A DNA stretch of 64,000 nucleotides from Rothia mucilaginosa (GCF_001061665.1 NZ_JVSP01000002.1:277177-341176), one strand, 5' to 3'. Numbered from the stretch's first letter, positions 27,234 to 37,379 are shown. Numbers and translations are program-made. The notes: generated by a model from the letters alone, not told the origin.

Positions 27234-28226
27234 GTGCTCATTGCACAGCGCCCCACTCTGACTGAAGAGGTCGTAGCGCCCAACCGCTCGCGCTTCACCA
27301 TCGAGCCTCTGGAGCCCGGTTTCGGCTACACCATGGGTAACTCCCTCCGCCGTACTCTGCTGTCCTCCATCCCTGGCGCCGCTGTTACCAGCGTCCGCAT
27401 TGATGGTGTACTGCACGAGTTCAGCACCGTTCCCGGCGTGACCGAGGACGTCACCGAGATCATCTTGAACATCAAGAAGCTCTCCATCTCTTCTGAGAAC
27501 GACGAGCCCGTCGTGGCCTACCTGCGCAAGCAGGGCGAAGGTGAACTGACCGCAGGCGACATCGAGGTTCCCGCTGGCGTGGAGATCCACAACCCGGAAC
27601 TGCACCTGGCAACCCTGAACGCCTCGGCAAACTTCAACGCTGAGCTGGTTATCGAGCGCGGTCGCGGCTACGTGACTGCAGCTCAGAACAAGGTCGGCGA
27701 TGGCGAGATTGGCCGTATCCCGGTTGACTCCATCTACTCCCCGGTTCTGAAGGTTACCTTCAGCGTGAACGCGACCCGTGTTGAGCAGCGCACCGACTTC
27801 GACAGCCTGACCCTGGACGTCGAAACCAAGGAAGCCATCGCACCGCGTGACGCCGTTGCTTCTGCAGGCAGCACCCTGGTCGAGCTCTTCGGCCTGGCCC
27901 GCGAGCTGAACATTGCAGCTGAGGGTATCGAAGTTGGCCCGTCGCCCGCCGACGAGTCCATGGCCGCCGATCTGGCCCTGCCGATCGAGGACCTGAACAT
28001 GTCCGTCCGCTCCTACAACTGCCTCAAGCGCGAGGGCATCCACACCGTGGGTGAGCTCGTGACCCGCAGCGAAGCTGACCTGATGGACATCCGTAACTTC
28101 GGTGCTAAGTCCATTGACGAGGTTAAGGCAAAGCTCACCGAGCTCGGCCTGGCCCTGAAGGATTCCCCTCCCGGCTTTGAGCCCGCCGCACGCCCGCTTG
28201 ATGACGAAGACGGTTCCGGCGAATAA
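27234..28226 (+). CDS. rpoA: DNA-directed RNA polymerase alpha subunit
   Basis: RNA polymerase alpha, 330 aa. The N-terminal dimerisation domain carries [20 protein letters not shown]; the C-terminal domain (about 240-310), which contacts UP elements and activators, has [20 protein letters not shown] and [15 protein letters not shown]. The GTG start at 27234 follows AAAGGA. Placement between rpsK and rplQ is standard. Confidence 0.98.
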   Translation: MLIAQRPTLTEEVVAPNRSRFTIEPLEPGFGYTMGNSLRRTLLSSIPGAAVTSVRIDGVLHEFSTVPGVTEDVTEIILNIKKLSISSENDEPVVAYLRKQGEGELTAGDIEVPAGVEIHNPELHLATLNASANFNAELVIERGRGYVTAAQNKVGDGEIGRIPVDSIYSPVLKVTFSVNATRVEQRTDFDSLTLDVETKEAIAPRDAVASAGSTLVELFGLARELNIAAEGIEVGPSPADESMAADLALPIEDLNMSVRSYNCLKREGIHTVGELVTRSEADLMDIRNFGAKSIDEVKAKLTELGLALKDSPPGFEPAARPLDDEDGSGE

Positions 28227-28331
28227 TTTCGGCCGAATAGTTCACCCGGTTCTCCCGGGATCAGTCAAACTTGATTCCCTAAGAGGCTCCGCTGCTGGGG
28301 CGTTAGGGAACGCAACTATGGAGAAATAACT

Positions 28332-29000
28332 ATGCCTACTCCCACTAAGGGTCCCCGCCTCGGCGGTTCCCCGACCCACGAGCGCCACATGCTCAACAAC
28401 CTGTCGGCGCAGCTGTTCCAGCACAAGCGCATCACCACCACCCTGACCAAGGCAAAGCGCCTGCGTCCGGTGGCTGAGCGCTTCATCACCTTCGGTAAGA
28501 AGGGCGACCTGGCTGCTCGCCGTCGCGTGCTGCGTTCGATTGCCGACAAGTCCGTCGTGCACGAGCTCTTCACCGTCATTGCTCCCGCAATGGCAGAGCG
28601 CCCCGGTGGTTACACCCGCATCATCAAGATCGGTAACCGCAAGGGTGACAACGCTCCCATGGCTGTCATCGAGCTCGTGATGGAGCCCGTAGCATCCAAG
28701 GGCGCCGTTGCCGAGGCAACCAAGGTTGCTGAGAAGGCAGCAGAGGCTCCCAAGGCTGAGGCCCCCAAGGCTGAGGCTGCTGAGGGTCAGCCCGCCGGTT
28801 CCCACGCACCCCTGGAGTCCGGCGAGGCTCCCGAGGGCTTCGAGGTTAAGGGTAACGCCGACTCCATGAAGTACCACGTGCCCGGTTCCCGCTGGTACTC
28901 CAGCACCAAGGCTGAGATCTGGTTCGACTCCGCTGAGTCTGCAGAGGCTGCAGGTTACGCCCCCGCCGGTGGCGCAGCAGCTCAGAAGGTGTCCGAGTAA
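28332..29000 (+). CDS. rplQ: 50S ribosomal protein L17 with extra C-terminal domain
   Basis: L17, 222 aa. The core (1 to about 120) starts [20 protein letters not shown] and is standard. Beyond it runs an Ala/Glu/Lys/Pro-rich linker (about 121-165, [16 protein letters not shown]) and a compact block at about 170-210 with [20 protein letters not shown] and AEAAGY. That block resembles the small 'sunset' domain found at the end of various actinobacterial proteins. E. coli L17 is 127 aa, so this is almost twice the size. Role of the extension unknown; the core call is certain. Confidence 0.96.
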   Translation: MPTPTKGPRLGGSPTHERHMLNNLSAQLFQHKRITTTLTKAKRLRPVAERFITFGKKGDLAARRRVLRSIADKSVVHELFTVIAPAMAERPGGYTRIIKIGNRKGDNAPMAVIELVMEPVASKGAVAEATKVAEKAAEAPKAEAPKAEAAEGQPAGSHAPLESGEAPEGFEVKGNADSMKYHVPGSRWYSSTKAEIWFDSAESAEAAGYAPAGGAAAQKVSE

Positions 29001-29036
29001 TTCGGATTCCTCTGACGTAGGCCTAGCCTAAATATT

Positions 29037-29074
29037 GCCGATCCGCCGTCCGCTTCTGCGGGCGGCGGGTCGGC
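29037..29074 (+). terminator. Hairpin after rplQ
   Basis: The 17-nt arm 29037-29053 (GCCGATCCGCCGTCCGC) pairs with 29058-29074 with two G-T pairs around TTCT. It has no clear T tract, so termination may be partial before truA. Confidence 0.6.
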
Positions 29075-29141
29075 GTATCTACATCTGACCGAAGCATCAT
29101 GGAGCTACTTCCACGAACGTACCGACCGTCGAAAGGCATTT

Positions 29142-30110
29142 ATGCTCAACGTATCAGAGGGCGTACCCGAAAATAGTTCCGTCGAAAGGCCCCTGGTGGC
29201 TGCACATCGCGTGCGCATTGATTGTGCCTACGACGGTTCGCTCTTCAGCGGCTGGGCGGCTCAGCCACACCTGGTTACTGTACAGGGTGTGCTCGAGAGC
29301 GCGCTGGAGCTTATTCTGCGTAGCCCGCATCGTGTGGTGGTTGCAGGTCGTACTGACGCCGGAGTGCATGCCGAGGAGCAGACCGTACACTGCGACTTGA
29401 CCGAGGCTGATTGGGATCGTCTGAAGGGACGTACCGGGGATGACGACCCTGCCCCCGCGCTGGCACGCCGCCTGCAGGGTGCTCTGAGGCGTTGCCTCTA
29501 CGACGCGGAGGAACGCCTCGGCCTTCCAAAAAACCTGGCCGGTATTCTGCAGGGGGCGATTCAGGTGCACTCGGTAAGCGAGGTGCCTTTCGAATTTGAC
29601 GCACGTTTTTCAGCCACGGGCCGCTGCTACGTGTACCGCATTGCTGACGGGAGCGCTAACGGCGTGAACCCCCTGCACCGCACCTACACCTGGGCTGTTG
29701 CCGAGCCGCTGGATTGTAGGCAGCTCAACGAGGCCGCAACCCAGCTACTGGGCCTGCGAGATTTCCTTTCTTTCTGCAAACCGCGCGAGGGCGCGACCAC
29801 GATTCGTGAGCTACGGGAGCTGAGCTTTAGCCGCAACGATAGCGGGATCATCGAGGTGCGGGTAGTTGCCGACGCTTTTTGCCACCACATGGTGCGTTCC
29901 CTCGTTGGCGCCCTGGTACTGTACGGTACGGGTAGGCGCGATGCGGCTTGGCTGCGTGAGCGGATTGAGAATCCCGGGCGCGAGGCATCGCTGACTCTGG
30001 CACCTCCGCATGCCTTGGCTCTGGCGGAGATTTACTACCCGCATCCCGAGCTTTACGGAACGCAGGCAGAGAGGGCTCGCTCTCGTCGTGAGGAAAGTGA
30101 GCTGACCTAG
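29142..30110 (+). CDS. truA: tRNA pseudouridine(38-40) synthase TruA
   Basis: TruA, 322 aa, isomerises uridines 38-40 in tRNA anticodon stems. The catalytic aspartate is D72 in AGRTDAGVHA; RVRIDCAYDGSLFSGWAAQP and FCHHMVRSLVGALV are further family blocks. An insertion (about 88-130) relative to the short E. coli form is usual in actinobacteria. Position after rplQ is conserved in this phylum. Confidence 0.93.
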   Translation: MLNVSEGVPENSSVERPLVAAHRVRIDCAYDGSLFSGWAAQPHLVTVQGVLESALELILRSPHRVVVAGRTDAGVHAEEQTVHCDLTEADWDRLKGRTGDDDPAPALARRLQGALRRCLYDAEERLGLPKNLAGILQGAIQVHSVSEVPFEFDARFSATGRCYVYRIADGSANGVNPLHRTYTWAVAEPLDCRQLNEAATQLLGLRDFLSFCKPREGATTIRELRELSFSRNDSGIIEVRVVADAFCHHMVRSLVGALVLYGTGRRDAAWLRERIENPGREASLTLAPPHALALAEIYYPHPELYGTQAERARSRREESELT

Positions 30111-30476
30111 CAATGACGTTCAACGCAGGGGAGGGAAAGAGAGGGAGAGGGACCTTCACCTGGCCGCCGGGCCCTAAGCTCCTCCATTCGAATTACACGG
30201 ATGGAATTTAAAACGTGTTTTAAGCCAAAAACCCCGATTTTTAAGGTGAAGGCGGTGGATTAAGGCCGTCCCGTCCTGTATAGTCTTGATATGTTGTGCG
30301 TGTTCTACCCGAGCGCGCTCTAACCGCTGTCTAGTTGCAGGACGTTAAGGCGGTCTAGAGTACGGGCAGAACGGGCGGCAGCTCGGTCCTCACCCGGGTG
30401 TTCGTCATGCACGTAAGTAAAAGGCGCGATACCCAACTAAGCGCCGTATGTACATTTCGAGACAAAGGCCAATATT
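30111..30476 (+). promoter_or_regulatory. rplM-rpsI promoter and leader
   Basis: No gene is seen in this 366-nt gap. TGGATT (30256-30261), a 17-nt spacer and TATAGT (30279-30284) form the best promoter. The leader of about 185 nt contains a hairpin GGCGC..GCGCC (30423-30445) near the rplM ribosome-binding site. Such a long leader ahead of L13 could be an autoregulatory site, but nothing proves it. Confidence 0.45.
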
Positions 30477-30920
30477 TTGCGCACTTATACTCCTAAGCCC
30501 GGCGAAGTCGAGCGCCAGTGGCACGTCATTGACGCCACCGACGTTGTTCTCGGCCGCCTCGCAAGCCAGACCGCTATCCTGCTGCGCGGTAAGCACAAGC
30601 CGACTTTTGCTCCCCACGTTGACACCGGTGACTTCGTTATCATCGTGAACGCTGAGAAGGTCGCCCTGACCGGTGCAAAGCTCGAGCAGAAGCGTGCATA
30701 CCGCCACTCGGGTTACCCCGGCGGTCTGAAGTCCGTGAACTACGCAGAGCTGCTTGAGACCAACCCCGTTCGCGCGGTTGAGAAGGCTGTCAAGGGCATG
30801 CTGCCCAAGAACAAGCTTGCTGCACAGCAGCTCAAGAAGCTGAAGGTCTACGCTGGCCCCGAGCACCCGCACGCGGCACAGCAGCCCAAGACCTACGAAT
30901 TCAACCAGGTCGCCCAGTAA
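30477..30920 (+). CDS. rplM: 50S ribosomal protein L13
   Basis: L13, 147 aa. [20 protein letters not shown] fixes the start at TTG 30477, 8 nt after [25 protein letters not shown] and the [11 protein letters not shown] block are diagnostic. It forms the usual pair with rpsI, 31 nt downstream. A TTG start again stands at a high-expression gene. Confidence 0.97.
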   Translation: MRTYTPKPGEVERQWHVIDATDVVLGRLASQTAILLRGKHKPTFAPHVDTGDFVIIVNAEKVALTGAKLEQKRAYRHSGYPGGLKSVNYAELLETNPVRAVEKAVKGMLPKNKLAAQQLKKLKVYAGPEHPHAAQQPKTYEFNQVAQ

Positions 30921-30951
30921 TTCGGGCCTACGAGAAACAATAGGAGAAATC

Positions 30952-31443
30952 GTGGCTCAGAACGAAGAGCTGATCGTAGTCGAGGAAGAGCTGACCAGCT
31001 ACACCTCGGAGTCCGCTGCTCCCGCAGCGGCTAAGGCAGCACGCCCGGCCCTGACTGTTGCAGGCGCAGCAGTTGGTCGCCGCAAGGAAGCAGTGGCACG
31101 CGTTCGCGTTGTGCCCGGTTCCGGCAACTGGACCATCAACGGCCGTAGCCTGGACGACTACTTCCCCAACAAGCTGCACCAGCAGGACGTCAACCAGCCC
31201 TTCAAGCTCCTCGAGCTTGAGGGCGCATACGACGTCATCGCACGCATCAACGGTGGTGGCCCCTCCGGCCAGGCAGGTGCTCTGCGCCTGGGTATCGCTC
31301 GTGCACTGAACGAGATCGACCGCGAGAACAACCGCCCCGCACTGAAGAAGGCTGGCTACCTGACCCGTGACGCACGCGTCATTGAGCGTAAGAAGGCTGG
31401 TCTTAAGAAGGCACGCAAGGCTTCGCAGTTCTCCAAGCGTTAA
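30952..31443 (+). CDS. rpsI: 30S ribosomal protein S9
   Basis: S9, 163 aa, reaches the P-site tRNA with its C-terminal tail, here [11 protein letters not shown] (ending in the invariant SKR). [20 protein letters not shown] and [15 protein letters not shown] are conserved. An acidic, Ala-rich extension of about 38 aa precedes the core. The GTG start follows AGGAGA. Confidence 0.97.
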   Translation: MAQNEELIVVEEELTSYTSESAAPAAAKAARPALTVAGAAVGRRKEAVARVRVVPGSGNWTINGRSLDDYFPNKLHQQDVNQPFKLLELEGAYDVIARINGGGPSGQAGALRLGIARALNEIDRENNRPALKKAGYLTRDARVIERKKAGLKKARKASQFSKR

Positions 31444-31465
31444 TCGCTGGTTTTCACGAAGCGTT

Positions 31466-31500
31466 ACGCCCCGTCTCTCCCTAGAGAGCGGGGCGTTTTG
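31466..31500 (+). terminator. Terminator of rplM-rpsI
   Basis: ACGCCCCG (31466-31473) pairs with CGGGGCGT (31489-31496), with inner CTCTC/GAGAG, followed by TTTTGCG. Confidence 0.92.
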
Positions 31501-31678
31501 CGTACCCGGATTGAACTCTGAGAACTGGGGGAGGAACTGGGGTCTCGTCTGCTCCACCGAGAGCTCTCGGACGATTTCCTCTCTAGGGTATAGGGTGCCC
31601 CTAACTGTTACGTTTGTTCATCGAAGAGCACACCGGTAGAGTTAAAGAGTCAAAGCAGACAGGAAGAAAAGAGTACTC

Positions 31679-32746
31679 ATGGCAGAGCAGAATCCCTCCA
31701 CCCAGCCCGAAGAGAAGGCAGTGGAGGCTCCTCAGACTGAATCCCACCACCATGCCGCTGAAGGCGCACACGCACACACCGGTTCTGAGAAGAAACAAGC
31801 CATCAAGGAAGCCCTGAAGCCCCAGGCACGCCGCACCTCCGTTGTCGAGGACTACTCGGCAGAGCTGGACGAAATGGCTTCCCTTACCCGCGCCCTCGGC
31901 AAGGACAAGAAGGACGACGAAACCTCGCAGGCATGGAAGAAGGGCTACCCCTACGACACCAAGCTCAGCCGTAAGGCATACGAGAAGGAAAAGCGCGCCC
32001 TGCAGATTGAGCTGCTGAAGCTGCAGCTCTGGGCGAAGTCCACCGGTCAAAAGATTCTGATTATCTTCGAAGGCCGCGACGCAGCAGGTAAGGGCGGCTC
32101 CATCAAGCGCTTCACCGAGCACCTGAACCCCCGTGGCGCTCGCGTTGTGGCGCTGGAGAAGCCGACCGACATCGAGCAGACCCAGTGGTACTTCCAGCGT
32201 TACATCAAGCACCTGCCCTCCGGCGGCGAAATCGTCCTGATGGACCGCTCCTGGTACAACCGTGCCGGTGTTGAGCGCGTGATGGGTTACTGCACCCAGG
32301 CACAGTACTTCGAGTTTATGCGCGAAGTTCCGGACCTGGAGCGCATGCTGGTGAACTCCGGTATCCACATCATCAAGTTCTGGTTCTCCGTCACCCGCGA
32401 AGAGCAGCTCGCACGCTTCACCTCCCGCCGTACCGACCCGGTTCGCCAGTGGAAGCTTTCCCCCACCGACCTGGCATCCCTGGACAAGTGGGACGACTAC
32501 ACCGCGGCAAAGGAAGCAATGTTCTTCTACACCCACACCGGTGACGCCCCCTGGACCGTTATCAAGTCCAACGACAAGAAGCGCGCACGTCTGGAAGCAA
32601 TGCGTTACGTGCTCTCCCAGTTCGACTACCCCTCCAAGGACGAGGCAGTCGTGGGCGAGCTCGACTCGCTGATCGTTCGCTCCGCATCCGACGTTTTTGA
32701 GGATGAGTCTGGCGACTCGCCCGACGGCTTCCCCGTCGTCAAGTAA
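31679..32746 (+). CDS. ppk2: Polyphosphate kinase 2 family protein
   Basis: PPK2-type kinase, 355 aa, transfers phosphate between polyphosphate and nucleotides. Walker A is EGRDAAGKGGSIKRF (131-145), and the lid/Walker B block is VLMDRSWYNRAGVERVMGY. KPTDIEQTQWYFQRY and the end of the core, APWTVIKSNDKKRARLEAMR, are also family hallmarks. A disordered N-terminus of about 55 aa includes His clusters (HHHAAEGAHAHTG). It is a single-gene unit between two terminators. The direction of reaction and nucleotide preference cannot be read from the sequence. Confidence 0.93.
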   Translation: MAEQNPSTQPEEKAVEAPQTESHHHAAEGAHAHTGSEKKQAIKEALKPQARRTSVVEDYSAELDEMASLTRALGKDKKDDETSQAWKKGYPYDTKLSRKAYEKEKRALQIELLKLQLWAKSTGQKILIIFEGRDAAGKGGSIKRFTEHLNPRGARVVALEKPTDIEQTQWYFQRYIKHLPSGGEIVLMDRSWYNRAGVERVMGYCTQAQYFEFMREVPDLERMLVNSGIHIIKFWFSVTREEQLARFTSRRTDPVRQWKLSPTDLASLDKWDDYTAAKEAMFFYTHTGDAPWTVIKSNDKKRARLEAMRYVLSQFDYPSKDEAVVGELDSLIVRSASDVFEDESGDSPDGFPVVK

Positions 32747-33019
32747 CCGGCACATCGGTCTAAAAGGCTGAGGTGTTGCCCTCATCGGTGCGAACCTTCG
32801 GGAAAGCCTTTAGCCGCAATCCGTACCATACTGCACATAGAATGTCCGTTCCCGTTCCCTTATGGGTCGTGAACGGACATTCTGTTGTGCGAGGAGAGGA
32901 AGTAGCTCTTAAGCATCTATCGAGATGACGAAAGGAACTTCCGCTCTAGTTTGGGGCTGAGAAGCAACTACGAACGCACTGAAAATCACTATCTCATCTC
33001 GAAAAAATGCGGTGTATGG
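32747..33019. other. Gap between ppk2 and glmM
   Basis: It holds the hairpin at 32839-32883 and otherwise AT-richer sequence without a gene. It leads into the glmM promoter. Confidence 0.5.
32839..32883 (+). terminator. Terminator of ppk2
   Basis: AGAATGTCCGTTC (32839-32851) pairs exactly with GAACGGACATTCT (32871-32883); the tail is GTTGTGC. Inner CCC/GGG can extend the stem. Confidence 0.7.
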
Positions 33020-33049
33020 GCGCGGAGAAACTTACGCGCATCGTAAAAT
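33020..33049 (+). promoter_or_regulatory. glmM promoter, probably leaderless
   Basis: GCGCGGA (33020-33026), 17 nt, TAAAAT (33044-33049), then 6 nt to the GTG at 33056. The expected transcription start falls on the start codon. AAAAGG immediately before GTG is too close to act as a ribosome-binding site. The glmS promoter has the same layout. Confidence 0.6.
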
Positions 33050-33055
33050 AAAAGG

Positions 33056-34414
33056 GTGACTGAACGACTTTTTGGAACCGACGGCGTACGCGGTCTGGCA
33101 AACGATGTAATTACCCCCGCCCTCGCTATGGAGCTCGCTCAGGCGGCCTCTATTGTGCTGGGTTTTGACACGGTAGAAGAGGGCGTACGTCCCCGTGCCG
33201 TGATTGCAAATGACTCCCGATCCTCTGCAGACTTTATCGTCTCTGCGATGAAGGCTGGTTTCGCTAGCGCAGGCGTTGACGTGCTGGATGCCGGTATCGT
33301 CCCCACCCCCGCAGCAGCCTACCTGGTGGCGCACACCGGTGCCGACTTCGGCGTGATGATTTCTGCATCGCACAATCCCGCAGCGGACAACGGCATTAAG
33401 TTCCTGGCCCGTGGCGGTCAGAAGCTGGAGGACTCCGTTGAGGACGCTATCGAGCGCGTCTACCGCGAGAAGGCCTTCCGCTACCCGACCGGTGGCGCTG
33501 TGGGCACCGTCAAGCCCCTGGAAAACGGTACCGAGGCCTACGTGAAGCACCTGGTCTCTACCCTCTCTGAGGACAAGCCCCTGGCCGGTCAGAAGATTGT
33601 TCTGGACTGCGCAAACGGTGCGGCCTACGCGGCATCTCCGGCTGCTTTTGAAGCACTGGGCGCCGAGGTCATTGCCCTGGCTGTTAATCCCGACGGTACC
33701 AACATCAACGACGGCGTGGGCTCCACCCACCCCGAGAAGCTGCAGGCAGCCGTGGTTGAGCACAGCGCGAACCTCGGTATTGCGCACGACGGCGACTCCG
33801 ACCGCTGCCAGGCAGTGGACGAGAAGGGCAACCTGGTGGATGGCGACCAGATTATGGCAATTCTTGCCGTTGCCGCCAAGCGCGAAGGCAAGCTCGCCAA
33901 GGACACCCTGGTTGCAACCGTGATGAGTAGCCTGGGCCTGGAACTGTACCTGCGCGAGCACGGCATTAACCTTGAGCGCACCGCCGTGGGTGACCGCTAC
34001 GTCCTCGAGTCGATGCGCGAGCACGGCTACAACCTGGGCGGCGAGCAGTCCGGCCACGTCATCATGAGCGACTACGCCACCACCGGTGACGGCGTGCTGA
34101 CCGGTATTCAGCTGGCCGCAGAGGTGGCTCGTAGCGGCCAGACTCTTTCCGAGCTGGCAGCCCGCATGCAGCCCACCCCGCAGCGCCTGATCAACGTCAA
34201 GGGCGTTGACCGTGCGGCGGTCAAGACCAACGAGGCACTCGCCACCGCCGTGAGCGAGGCTGAAGGCGTACTGGGTGAGAGCGGCCGCGTGCTGCTGCGT
34301 GCATCCGGCACCGAGCCTCTGGTTCGCGTGATGGTTGAAGCTGCAACCCAGGAACAGGCCGATGAGGTTGCTCAGCAGCTGGCTGACGTCGTGGCTAAGG
34401 AACTGGCACTCTAA
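33056..34414 (+). CDS. glmM: Phosphoglucosamine mutase
   Basis: GlmM, 452 aa, converts glucosamine-6-P to glucosamine-1-P on the path to UDP-GlcNAc for peptidoglycan and mycothiol. The phosphoserine loop ISASHNP puts the catalytic Ser at 105; the metal loop is [25 protein letters not shown] and [15 protein letters not shown] are the sugar- and phosphate-binding loops. The GTG start gives the family N-terminus [13 protein letters not shown]. Its partner enzyme glmS is 3 kb away with a near-identical promoter. Confidence 0.97.
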   Translation: MTERLFGTDGVRGLANDVITPALAMELAQAASIVLGFDTVEEGVRPRAVIANDSRSSADFIVSAMKAGFASAGVDVLDAGIVPTPAAAYLVAHTGADFGVMISASHNPAADNGIKFLARGGQKLEDSVEDAIERVYREKAFRYPTGGAVGTVKPLENGTEAYVKHLVSTLSEDKPLAGQKIVLDCANGAAYAASPAAFEALGAEVIALAVNPDGTNINDGVGSTHPEKLQAAVVEHSANLGIAHDGDSDRCQAVDEKGNLVDGDQIMAILAVAAKREGKLAKDTLVATVMSSLGLELYLREHGINLERTAVGDRYVLESMREHGYNLGGEQSGHVIMSDYATTGDGVLTGIQLAAEVARSGQTLSELAARMQPTPQRLINVKGVDRAAVKTNEALATAVSEAEGVLGESGRVLLRASGTEPLVRVMVEAATQEQADEVAQQLADVVAKELAL

Positions 34415-34457
34415 ACGTATTCTCTTCCGGCGCGAAGACCGGAATGGAGGATAGAGA

Positions 34458-34495
34458 AAGGGCTGGGAAGGTAACACCTTCCCAGCCCTTCTTCG
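34458..34495 (+). terminator. Terminator of glmM
   Basis: A perfect 15-bp stem (34458-34472 with 34476-34490, core AAGGGCTGGGAAGG) has a 3-nt loop and is followed by CTTCGTT. It may also serve the convergent mscL gene. Confidence 0.88.
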
Positions 34496-34592
34496 TTATC
34501 TTGGGCGGGGGAGGGGGGACGAGGATACGGAAAACCCCCGTATCCACAGGGGATACGGGGGTCTAAAAAATTAGTGGTAGAGAGCAGAGAAA

Positions 34593-34973
34593 TTACTTCT
34601 TTGCCAGAGCGTCGCGGATCTCCTTCAGGAGGTCAAGCTCGGTCTCTTCCTTTTCAATAGCCTCGTCTTCAGCCTTCTTCTTAGCCAGCGCGAGTTCAGT
34701 CAGCTTCTGAGTGGGCACAACAACTGCGAAGTACACAGCAACTGCAATCAGGATGAAGTTGACAATAGCGGTCAGGAACACGCCAACCTTGATCTGGCCG
34801 AAGACCAGGAAGTTGTCGAAGTTGGGGGAGCCAACCAGCATGGAGATAGCCGGCATCAGGACGGCCTGGACAAGCGAGGTCACCACAGCGGTGAAGGCGG
34901 TACCCATAATCAGACCAACTGCGAGATCGATGACGTTACCGCGGATTACAAAATCTTTAAAACCCTTAAGCAT
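34593..34973 (-). CDS. mscL: Large-conductance mechanosensitive channel MscL
   Basis: MscL, 126 aa, releases solutes on osmotic downshock. It starts MLKGFKDFVIRGNVIDLAVG, the standard N-terminal amphipathic helix and TM1, then has TM2 (VGVFLTAIVNFILIAVAVYF) and a charged C-terminal helix (EEIELDLLKEIRD-like). The ATG at 34973 is chosen by family length; longer frames upstream add unconserved residues. No ribosome-binding site is visible; TATTCT lies 7 nt upstream, suggesting a leaderless message. Confidence 0.95.
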   Translation of the reverse strand: MLKGFKDFVIRGNVIDLAVGLIMGTAFTAVVTSLVQAVLMPAISMLVGSPNFDNFLVFGQIKVGVFLTAIVNFILIAVAVYFAVVVPTQKLTELALAKKKAEDEAIEKEETELDLLKEIRDALAKK

Positions 34974-34980
34974 GAGATAT

Positions 34981-34986
34981 AGAATA
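34981..34986 (-). promoter_or_regulatory. Candidate -10 box of leaderless mscL
   Basis: TATTCT on the minus strand, 7 nt before the mscL ATG. No matching -35 is evident. Confidence 0.35.
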
Positions 34987-35185
34987 GCGCCTTTTCGCCT
35001 CAGAAAATGCCATATTCTGAGAAAATTTTCGTTGTAAAGCATGTGTTTTTCTTCACAGTGGTTCTGTGGTACCCAATACTTAAGGTCTAGGTCACATAAA
35101 GGTGAGTAAAAATCTCTGAAACCTGCGAAAAATCGCGGATTTACGCGGCGTGTACGCGAAAAAATATGCATCTACTGTGCCTATT

Positions 35186-35211
35186 TATTTCTGACACGGA
35201 AGCCAGAAATA
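35186..35211 (-). terminator. Weak hairpin after the VanY-like gene
   Basis: TATTTCTG and CAGAAATA are exact complements 10 nt apart, about 55 nt past the stop of the leftward gene. It is AT-rich and so weak. Confidence 0.35.
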
Positions 35212-35265
35212 CGACACGCATCACCACTTGGCGCACCGACCAAAGCCGAAAGATTAGCCCAGACC

Positions 35266-36177
35266 CTAGCTCGCACTTGCATAATTGGGTGCCGCACCCG
35301 TACCGATAAACTCCTCAAAAGTCTTCGCACCCGAAGACACATACTCCTGAGCAATCTGCACACCCACATAACGGTAATGCCACGGCTCAAAACGATAACC
35401 GGTCACCGACTGACGACCATCAGGGAAACGCAAAATATATCCGTAACGCGGAGCATTCTTCACCAACCACTGACCAGCCAGCGTATCGCGGTAACACTCC
35501 TCCAGACGGCAACCCTCGGGGGAAGAAAAATCGATGGCAAGGCCCGTCTGGTGCTCCGAATAACCGGGACGGGCCGAAAGCTGATCCGCCAACCGCTGGC
35601 CGTTGACCGAAACCCAGTGCTGATAGGTCTGTTGCTGCACCGCGTAGGAGCGGTACGCGCTCGAGACCGTGAGGGTGACGCCCTCGGCCTTGGCCGCATC
35701 CATCATGGTGCGCGCGGCCCGCGCGGCCTCTGCCCGCAATTGTTGACCCTCGAAATCCACGAGGTCGTTCGGCTCCCAATCTATCTGGGCGAAGGGGCGC
35801 ATCTTATTCACCATGCAACGCAAAGACTCGGGCGATGACTCCACGCTCGGACGAGCAGCCGCCAGAGAGGCAGAGGCAGTCTGCGATTCTGACGGAGAAC
35901 CGCTCGGCGTTGCGCTCGGAGAATCCGACAGCGTGGCGCTCTCGGTTGGGGTAGCGGAGCCTTCAGCAGGTGCAGAAGAGGCAAGGGGAGAAACGCTCGG
36001 CGACGAGGCAGGGGAAGAACCCGTAGAAGACGCAGAAGAGCCCTCGGAGCCCCGGGTGCCACAGGCGGCCAGCAGGGCCGCACCGGCAGACCCCAACGCC
36101 ACGCTCAGAGCGGCGCGGCGGGTCATGATGCTGTTGTGAAAAGGCGAAGAGTGGTGATGATGCGGGTGCGGTCCCAC
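35266..36177 (-). CDS. D-alanyl-D-alanine carboxypeptidase (VanY/M15B), lipoprotein
   Basis: The 303-aa protein starts at GTG 36177, 5 nt after AGGAG. The long n-region with MTRRAALSVALG, a hydrophobic stretch and LLAACG (lipid-modified C39) form a lipoprotein signal, possibly Tat type. A Ser/Ala/Pro/Thr linker (about 40-110) precedes the M15 zinc-peptidase domain: SAYRSYAVQQ, then SEHQTGLAIDF (His and Asp ligands) and EPWHYRYVG (third His). The family trims the terminal D-Ala of peptidoglycan stems. It is a separate minus-strand unit; a resistance role is not implied. Confidence 0.9.
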   Translation of the reverse strand: MGPHPHHHHSSPFHNSIMTRRAALSVALGSAGAALLAACGTRGSEGSSASSTGSSPASSPSVSPLASSAPAEGSATPTESATLSDSPSATPSGSPSESQTASASLAAARPSVESSPESLRCMVNKMRPFAQIDWEPNDLVDFEGQQLRAEAARAARTMMDAAKAEGVTLTVSSAYRSYAVQQQTYQHWVSVNGQRLADQLSARPGYSEHQTGLAIDFSSPEGCRLEECYRDTLAGQWLVKNAPRYGYILRFPDGRQSVTGYRFEPWHYRYVGVQIAQEYVSSGAKTFEEFIGTGAAPNYASAS

Positions 36178-36227
36178 GGTAGCTCCTGAAGATAACTATT
36201 CGTACGTATTGTGTTAGGCGGGGTGGA

Positions 36228-37184
36228 CTAATTCTTGCGCAAAAGAACCTGATCCACCGTATGCTCCGGACCTTTCTGAAGAATAAGGTGGGCGCGAGCA
36301 CGGGTGGGCAATATATTTTGTACGAGGTTTGGCTCGTTCACGCTTTTCCAAATACCCGTTGCTACCTCAACGGCCTGCTCATCATTAAGCTCGGCATATC
36401 GCTTGAAATAAGACTCGGGATTCGTAAAAGCGGAAGAACGCAAGGCCAGAAAACGGTCGACGTACCAGCGCTCAATATCCTCGGTGCGCGCATCCACGTA
36501 AATGGAAAAATCAAAGAAATCGCTGAGGGTCAGATCGGAGGTTTCGGGGCCCTCCGCGTGCGAAGGAGCCAGGACATTCAGACCCTCGAGGATAAGGACA
36601 TCCGGGGCGGTTACCTCAATGCGCTCGTCGGGGATGATGTCGTAGTACAGATGCGAATACTTCGGTGCCGTGACACGCTCAGCGCCCGCCTTGACCCTAG
36701 AAACGAACTCCAGCAGGGCTCGACGATCGTAGGACTCCGGGAATCCCTTGCGGTGCATGATGCCGCGTCGCTGCAACTCCGCCTTGGGGTATAGAAATCC
36801 GTCCGTCGTCACCAGCTGAACGTTTGGAGTGGAGGGCCAGCGGCTCAAAAGCGCTTGTAGGATGCGTGCCGTGGTTGATTTTCCCACGGCGACCGAGCCC
36901 GCCACGCCGATAATAAACGGTACCCTGCGCTGGGACAGATGCAGAAAATCGTTCGTCATGTGGTTTAGGGAAGACGCCGCGGTGACGTAGAGGTTCAGAA
37001 GACGTGAAATAGGTAGATAGATACGCCGAACCTCCTCGAGGTCAACTGTTTCGCCCAGGCCGCGCAGGGACTCAATCTCCTCTGCGCTGAGGGGAACGGA
37101 AATCTCATCGGCCAGGTGCGACCAGCGAGAGCGGTCGAGACGCATAAAGCGGTCATCGCCGGAAAAATACGGTGCGGAGCTCAT
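36228..37184 (-). CDS. coaA: Type I pantothenate kinase
   Basis: CoaA, 318 aa, phosphorylates pantothenate in the first step of CoA synthesis. The P-loop is [12 protein letters not shown] (93-104); [21 protein letters not shown] and [10 protein letters not shown] are type I hallmarks. On the minus strand TACACT stands 7 nt before the ATG and no ribosome-binding site is obvious, so it may also be leaderless. It is divergent from glmS across 195 nt. Confidence 0.95.
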   Translation of the reverse strand: MSSAPYFSGDDRFMRLDRSRWSHLADEISVPLSAEEIESLRGLGETVDLEEVRRIYLPISRLLNLYVTAASSLNHMTNDFLHLSQRRVPFIIGVAGSVAVGKSTTARILQALLSRWPSTPNVQLVTTDGFLYPKAELQRRGIMHRKGFPESYDRRALLEFVSRVKAGAERVTAPKYSHLYYDIIPDERIEVTAPDVLILEGLNVLAPSHAEGPETSDLTLSDFFDFSIYVDARTEDIERWYVDRFLALRSSAFTNPESYFKRYAELNDEQAVEVATGIWKSVNEPNLVQNILPTRARAHLILQKGPEHTVDQVLLRKN

Positions 37185-37343
37185 TTATACAAGTGTACGA
37201 ACTTTACGTCCACGGGGAAAATACAATCGGATAAAACCCGGCAAAAGAGAAGCGTAAAGAAATAAGGGAGGACGCAGCAAAAGAGAATAAAAGATGCGTT
37301 AGAAAAATGGCTCCCAGCGTGACGAATAACAGATTTTCACCCT

Positions 37344-37373
37344 GCGCGGATAACCTGGACCATGAGATAAACT
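37344..37373 (+). promoter_or_regulatory. glmS promoter, probably leaderless
   Basis: GCGCGGA (37344-37350), 17 nt, TAAACT (37368-37373), then 6 nt to the ATG at 37380. The spacing and -35 heptamer are identical to the glmM promoter. No ribosome-binding site precedes the ATG. Confidence 0.6.
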
Positions 37374-37379
37374 TATAGC

